Shown: positions 60,067 through 64,000 of the stretch, piece after piece | Layout: the number at the start of each line of letters is the position of its first letter | How positions within the stretch are numbered: the stretch's first letter is position 1 | Assembly: GCF_000621865.1 (NCBI RefSeq) | Contig: NZ_JHXE01000012.1 | Span: 124,001 to 188,000 of the forward strand | Length of the DNA: 64,000 nt | From: Pseudobutyrivibrio sp. MD2005 | GTDB taxonomy: Bacteria; Bacillota; Clostridia; Lachnospirales; Lachnospiraceae | Reading direction: 5' to 3' | Program-made: the position numbers and the translations under genes | Notes under the pieces: model-generated | The model's database searches: none | What the model saw: the letters and a program-made list of their open reading frames with translations, nothing else | What the model was told of the DNA's origin: nothing

Positions 60067-60273
60067 CTACATTTGGTGTCTAACCACCTTATATTCATCG
60101 CCATTAACAAAATATGGACAATCCTTATAATGCCCCGTCACTAATCTGACATAGTCATCCTCGTCCATATCCATCTCGCAGTAATACTGCTCATCTTCTT
60201 CGTCCCAGACAAAATTGTTGCAATACTCACATGCAACTCCACTGGATTTTTTTACCTTACTATTACCAGCCAT
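60067..60273 (-). CDS. DUF6472-type small Cys protein
   Basis: A 68-residue acidic protein with CEYCNNFVWDEEDEQYYCEM, then DCPYFVNGDEYKVVRHQM: four cysteines that may bind metal. It matches the small DUF6472-like proteins of Lachnospiraceae. It overlaps the previous small membrane gene by 22 bases. Function unknown. Confidence 0.8.
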   Translation of the reverse strand: MAGNSKVKKSSGVACEYCNNFVWDEEDEQYYCEMDMDEDDYVRLVTGHYKDCPYFVNGDEYKVVRHQM

Positions 60274-60437
60274 CTAATAAAACCTCCAACAAGCACAGCA
60301 CAAAGAATTGTGCCAAGCATTATTGCATACATATACTCCTGATGCTTCTTGCCCCATGCAGAATTCATAACCCCCATGTAAAGCCCTAAGCCAACAAGAA
60401 TTGCTATTACATTAATAAGCATATTAACTGTATCCAT
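60252..60437 (-). CDS. Small two-helix membrane protein
   Basis: About 61 residues with two membrane helices (about 4-22 and 38-58) joined by a basic loop. ATG 60437 or 60443 could start it. It lies between the COG2426 and DUF6472 genes in the hisC operon. Function unknown. Confidence 0.65.
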   Translation of the reverse strand: MDTVNMLINVIAILVGLGLYMGVMNSAWGKKHQEYMYAIMLGTILCAVLVGGFIRWLVIVR

Positions 60438-60450
60438 ATACAACCTCTAT

Positions 60451-60921
60451 TTAGAATAAGCTAGCAATAAGTGTAATAATCTTGGTGCCTGCACCCATGA
60501 TAACACCTGCAAGAACAACACCTGCCATAGTAGCCTTAACACTTCTCTTGAAATCCATATCTAGAATAGATGCTGCAAGTGTCCCTGTCCATGCACCTGT
60601 ACCAGGTACTGGGATACCTACAAATAAGAAAAGCGCAATGTAAAGACCATTTCCTGCCTTTTCCTTAAGCTTTTCTCCACCCTTATGTCCTTTTTCAAGA
60701 CAGAAAGTGAAGAACTTTCCAATAACTGGCTTATCCTTTCCCCACTCAAGAACCTTTCTTGCAAAGAAAAAGATAAATGGCATTGGAAGCATGTTACCAA
60801 TAATTGCAATAATATAGCTCTGTAAAAGGGGCATATTATTTATAACCGCATAAGGAATAGCTCCTCTAAGCTCAACTAATGGTACCATTGAAATCAAAAA
60901 CACTATTACGAAATTTAACAT
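60451..60921 (-). CDS. Small multidrug-export family (COG2426) membrane protein
   Basis: A 156-residue membrane protein with about four helices. VPLVELRGAIPYAV at the N-terminus and FVGIPVPGTGAWTGTLAA are signatures of the COG2426 family. Export substrate is not known. It begins 3 bases after the hisC stop. Confidence 0.88.
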   Translation of the reverse strand: MLNFVIVFLISMVPLVELRGAIPYAVINNMPLLQSYIIAIIGNMLPMPFIFFFARKVLEWGKDKPVIGKFFTFCLEKGHKGGEKLKEKAGNGLYIALFLFVGIPVPGTGAWTGTLAASILDMDFKRSVKATMAGVVLAGVIMGAGTKIITLIASLF

Positions 60922-60924
60922 TTA

Positions 60925-61989
60925 TTATTTATACTCCTTTAAAATACTATCTAATTCATTAATAAATATCTGCATCTCCTCATCAGTTCCGATGCTAATG
61001 CGCAGATAATCAGCTATGCGCTCAGGCTTCGAAAAATGTCTAACATAAATGCCACGCGCCTTAAGCTGCTCAAATATATATGTAGCTTCTACTGATTCAT
61101 GCTTTGCAAAAATAAAATTGCTCTTTGAATCAGGGAATGTAAAGCCTAGCTCTGTAAGCTTTTGCTTTGTCCACTCTCTTGTATTTACTACATCTACAAG
61201 TCTTGCTTTAAAGTACTCATCATCCTCAATTGAGGCAACTCCAGTTGCAAGGGTAATGCAATCCATAGTATATGAATTAAATGAAAACTTGCAATCTGAT
61301 AAGAATTTAATAAGTTCCTTAGAACCAACAGCATATCCAATTCTATTTCCAGCCATGGCTCTAGATTTAGAGAATGTCCTAACCACTAAAACATTATCGT
61401 ATTTACGAACAAGTTCTATGCAAGAATCTGCTCCAAAATCCACATAGGCCTCATCGATTATAATGACACACTCTGGGTGGGCCTTTATGATATTCTCAAA
61501 AAACTCGACTGGCTCTGCTATTCCCGTTGGTGCATTAGGGTTTGGTATTACAATACCTCCACAAGGCTCTTTGTAATCCTCTGATAGAATTTTGAAATTA
61601 GAATCCAATGCTTTTGTGGTATAAGGTATTCTAAACAAATCAGCCCATACATCATAAAATGAATATGTAATATCAGGGAAAAAGACAGGCTCCTTTGAAT
61701 TAAAAAATGTAAGAAAGCTCATAGCAAGTACATCATCTGAGCCAACTCCTACAAAAACATTTTCCTCATCAAATCCATGATATTTTGCAATAGCTGAAAT
61801 AAGCACACTGCAATTTGGGTCTGGGTACTTTCTCAGTAAATCTACCTTAAACTCTGATATAGCTTTACCCACCAAAGGACTTGGTGGGTATGGATTTTCA
61901 TTTGTATTGAGCTTTATTACTTTTGTCTTTGGCTGCTCGCCTGGAGTGTAAGGTACTACTGTTCTAACATTATTCTTCCAACTCGTCAT
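60925..61989 (-). CDS. hisC: Histidinol-phosphate aminotransferase
   Basis: A 354-residue class-I PLP enzyme that transaminates imidazole-acetol phosphate in histidine synthesis. LNTNENPYPPSPLV at the start and the PLP lysine in VVRTFSKSRAMAGNRIGY are diagnostic. No other his genes are near, so it stands outside the his operon. Action on phenylalanine or tyrosine precursors is possible. Confidence 0.92.
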   Translation of the reverse strand: MTSWKNNVRTVVPYTPGEQPKTKVIKLNTNENPYPPSPLVGKAISEFKVDLLRKYPDPNCSVLISAIAKYHGFDEENVFVGVGSDDVLAMSFLTFFNSKEPVFFPDITYSFYDVWADLFRIPYTTKALDSNFKILSEDYKEPCGGIVIPNPNAPTGIAEPVEFFENIIKAHPECVIIIDEAYVDFGADSCIELVRKYDNVLVVRTFSKSRAMAGNRIGYAVGSKELIKFLSDCKFSFNSYTMDCITLATGVASIEDDEYFKARLVDVVNTREWTKQKLTELGFTFPDSKSNFIFAKHESVEATYIFEQLKARGIYVRHFSKPERIADYLRISIGTDEEMQIFINELDSILKEYK

Positions 61990-62009
61990 TATTTTTTCCT
62001 CACAAAATG

Positions 62010-63737
62010 CTATTGTTGAACAGTTCCATCAGTAACTGTCGGATCGACAGTTGCTGGATCTATAGCTGCAGGGTCTTCAGCTGGCAAAATACCATCTGCT
62101 ATTGCCTGCTGCTTTAATGCTTGAAGTGTTAACTCCGCATTAACAAGCTGATCATAGTTTGTAACTAATGCCTTTTGCTCCTCTGAAAGTGCCTCGTAAG
62201 CTGCTCTTGCTGCTGCAATCTGAGGTTCAGATTCAAGTGTTACAGTTTCTATCTCTGAAATCAGGTCAATAACATTAACCTGAGGATTTGACATAACGTA
62301 GTTCTGCTCCTCTGTGTCACCAGTATAGAACACTAAAACTGGCCATCCGGCGTCAACTATATTGTATATTTCTTCTGCTGCAGAAAGTGGTAGGTTAACA
62401 CAGCCATGGCTACCACTGTTTTTATAAATAGTGCCGCCAAAGCTTGAACGCCATGTAGCATCATGCAAACCTTCACCCATATTAAAAGGCATCCAGAAGT
62501 TAACATGTGATTCGTAATTATCGCCTCTAAGTGTGGCATCTTTTTGCTTGTATGCAATAGGATAAACACCAGTATGAGTGCCGTGGTTATTTGAAATCTT
62601 TCCAGAAACGCAAGGAGTATCAAATACCATCTCGCCATCCTTATATACATATACATGCTGCTCTGTAAGATTTACCTCAACGTATGAATTGCCGTAATCA
62701 TGCTCACCATGGCTTGTTCCGTAGTAAAGGTAAGTGAAATCACGAGTGACATCTTCACCACCTTCAAGATCAGCGATTATAGCATCTATCTCACCTTCGT
62801 AAGCAATTCTCCATCCAAAAGAACCTGCTGGAACCTCAATGCTTTCACCTGAAGTTGTAGTGAATTCCTTTTTCTTGCCATAAGTGTTGTATTTATCACC
62901 CATGGTATTTACAAATTCTCCGATGGCATCACGATCAAATGAGACTTTAAAATCGTCATCTACTTTAAACCAAGTAGCCTTTGTTGCAGCTGGTATCTCC
63001 TCTTTGAAGCCCTCACCTAAATCATAATGAATATCTGTATCCATGTAGTCATTAAGCTTTTTAAGAGCTGCCTTGATATTATCATCATCAGCCTTAACAT
63101 CTGGCTTATTGTAACAAGTGCCATCAGATAGATTGATTACAGTCTGAAGATTTTCAACAGCGTAGATGATTGCTTCCTCTACACCCTCTTCATCAATTCT
63201 ATCGCCATAAACTTCATCTACGATGTAGAATTTTTCTCCATCAAAATCGATATATGCATCCTTTGATTCTTTTGTAGATTTTTGATGACTGAAATCCAAG
63301 CTTGATGCAACTGCCTTTACCTTTGCGCTATCATATGCATTTCCAGTGGCAGTGTAGTATTCAGCTGGGAAAAATAATCGTACAACCCAGTTAAATCCTG
63401 TCTGTGTATCAAGAATGTCCTGAACCTGAGAAGCATCATAATTAACACCCACACCAAGATCGCTAGAGCTGACCTCATTTATGACATTGTTATCTGCATC
63501 AATAAAAGATATTGTGTATTTATCTGCACTATTAACTATCTTTTCGTAAGTGGCTTCGGCGCCCTTAAATGATGCTCCAACACCATTTACCTTACTTCTG
63601 ATGTAAAAATGGCTTCTGAAAAATAAGCTTCCCAACAAATAAACAATCAAAATAATACCCAGAATAATACCGAGCTTTGCATATTGTATTTGTCTATCAA
63701 AAAGAGAACTTTTGAATTTTTTCTTTTTCTTGCTCAT
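62010..63737 (-). CDS. L,D-transpeptidase (YkuD) with peptidoglycan-binding repeats
   Basis: A 575-residue membrane-anchored wall enzyme. One membrane helix lies near residues 20-42, followed by two PG-binding_4-type domains. The YkuD domain holds VSGKISNNHGTHTGVYPI and the catalytic Cys in SHGCVNLP. The tail is Pro/Asp/Thr-rich. It crosslinks peptidoglycan by 3-3 or similar bonds or attaches wall proteins. Confidence 0.93.
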   Translation of the reverse strand: MSKKKKKFKSSLFDRQIQYAKLGIILGIILIVYLLGSLFFRSHFYIRSKVNGVGASFKGAEATYEKIVNSADKYTISFIDADNNVINEVSSSDLGVGVNYDASQVQDILDTQTGFNWVVRLFFPAEYYTATGNAYDSAKVKAVASSLDFSHQKSTKESKDAYIDFDGEKFYIVDEVYGDRIDEEGVEEAIIYAVENLQTVINLSDGTCYNKPDVKADDDNIKAALKKLNDYMDTDIHYDLGEGFKEEIPAATKATWFKVDDDFKVSFDRDAIGEFVNTMGDKYNTYGKKKEFTTTSGESIEVPAGSFGWRIAYEGEIDAIIADLEGGEDVTRDFTYLYYGTSHGEHDYGNSYVEVNLTEQHVYVYKDGEMVFDTPCVSGKISNNHGTHTGVYPIAYKQKDATLRGDNYESHVNFWMPFNMGEGLHDATWRSSFGGTIYKNSGSHGCVNLPLSAAEEIYNIVDAGWPVLVFYTGDTEEQNYVMSNPQVNVIDLISEIETVTLESEPQIAAARAAYEALSEEQKALVTNYDQLVNAELTLQALKQQAIADGILPAEDPAAIDPATVDPTVTDGTVQQ

Positions 63738-63844
63738 GATTAATCCTTCTATCTAAACGTACGTAGAATACTCCGTTTCCTAGTTTACCGGAAATCTGAA
63801 AATAAAAACGACAAAAATTCGCCCTTTACTAAGGGATAATTTGA

Positions 63845-64000
63845 CTAATTCCTCCTAAAACTCTTTAGCTCGTCAATGCTGAACTCATAGGCTTCATTGC
63901 AGAACTGGCATTTAACCTCAACTGGCTTGCCATCAGCAATAATACTGTCCATATCTTCTTTACCAAGTGAAGCCAGACTCTTAATAACACGTTCTCTTGA
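63845..64000 (-). CDS. hslO: Redox-regulated chaperone Hsp33, C-terminal part
   Basis: The last 51 residues are present; the gene continues past the right edge. The zinc-site end KCQFCNEAYEFSIDELKSF and the preceding SRERVIKSLASLGKEDMDSI match the Hsp33 C-terminal redox switch. The N-terminal cysteine pair lies outside the window. Confidence 0.9.
   Translation of the reverse strand, partial: SRERVIKSLASLGKEDMDSIIADGKPVEVKCQFCNEAYEFSIDELKSFRRN

Overview
The window reads as chromosomal DNA of an anaerobic, low-GC Firmicute, most likely a Lachnospiraceae member of the Butyrivibrio/Pseudobutyrivibrio type. That is an inference from protein style: lipoproteins with LxxC lipoboxes, a GH25 muramidase with cell-wall repeats, DUF1848, DUF6472 and COG2426 proteins, a MocR regulator and ECF S components. 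No rRNA, tRNA, CRISPR array, phage or insertion sequence was recognised. Almost all genes lie on the minus strand. Both ends cut a gene: an M16 peptidase on the left and hslO on the right.

Layout. 1-2.4 kb: M16 peptidase and an MscS channel. 2.5-11.2 kb: an amino-acid operon, leuB-ilvD-ilvB-serC-serA-DUF1015, whose gaps hold two families of structured repeats. 11.3-13.9 kb: birA, bioB and bioY around a BirA operator. 14-42.5 kb: a very large sulphur region. It holds metY-cysK behind a poly-cysteine upstream ORF; an amino-acid (probably cystine) ABC transporter with an SGNH hydrolase; an Rrf2 regulator; an operon for sulphite reduction and protein-thiocarboxylate sulphur transfer (a second metY-like gene, sulphite reductase, TusA-like, thioredoxin, HcyS-, HcyF- and HcyD-like proteins) with hemC and cobA-hemD for the sirohaem precursor; a rhodanese-TtcA fusion; sulphate uptake and activation (CysTWA, CysDN) with a dissimilatory-type APS reductase (AprAB); and a sulphonate/taurine-type ABC transporter. 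42.5-48.4 kb: an accessory stretch with a DUF3990/HTH toxin-antitoxin-like pair, MerR, small membrane proteins, a flavoprotein, a macro-domain protein, a periodic 12-site repeat array and a nicotinamidase-like enzyme. 48.5-64 kb: iscU-iscS, putP, an amino-acid ABC transporter, MocR with an ECF S component, a GH25 muramidase, hisC and an L,D-transpeptidase.

How the sulphur genes work together: sulphate is imported, adenylylated to APS, reduced to sulphite by AprAB and to sulphide by the small sirohaem reductase. Sulphide is then placed either on HcyS for homocysteine synthesis or directly on O-acetylserine/O-acetylhomoserine. Seven promoters carry a shared palindromic operator (sense consensus ACCTATTGACCTAGTAGGT), including that of the Rrf2 gene itself. 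Four of these promoters also have a second 19-bp dyad exactly 32 bp upstream of the -35 box, so a repressor plus an unseen activator is likely.

Main points for a second look: the poly-Cys upstream ORF before metY-cysK, the strictly periodic ACTTGT/ACAAGT array at 47.4-47.8 kb, the 500-bp fold-back element at 20.4-20.9 kb, the two-input sulphur promoters, the two covarying repeat families, and the degenerate APS-kinase-like tail on CysN.
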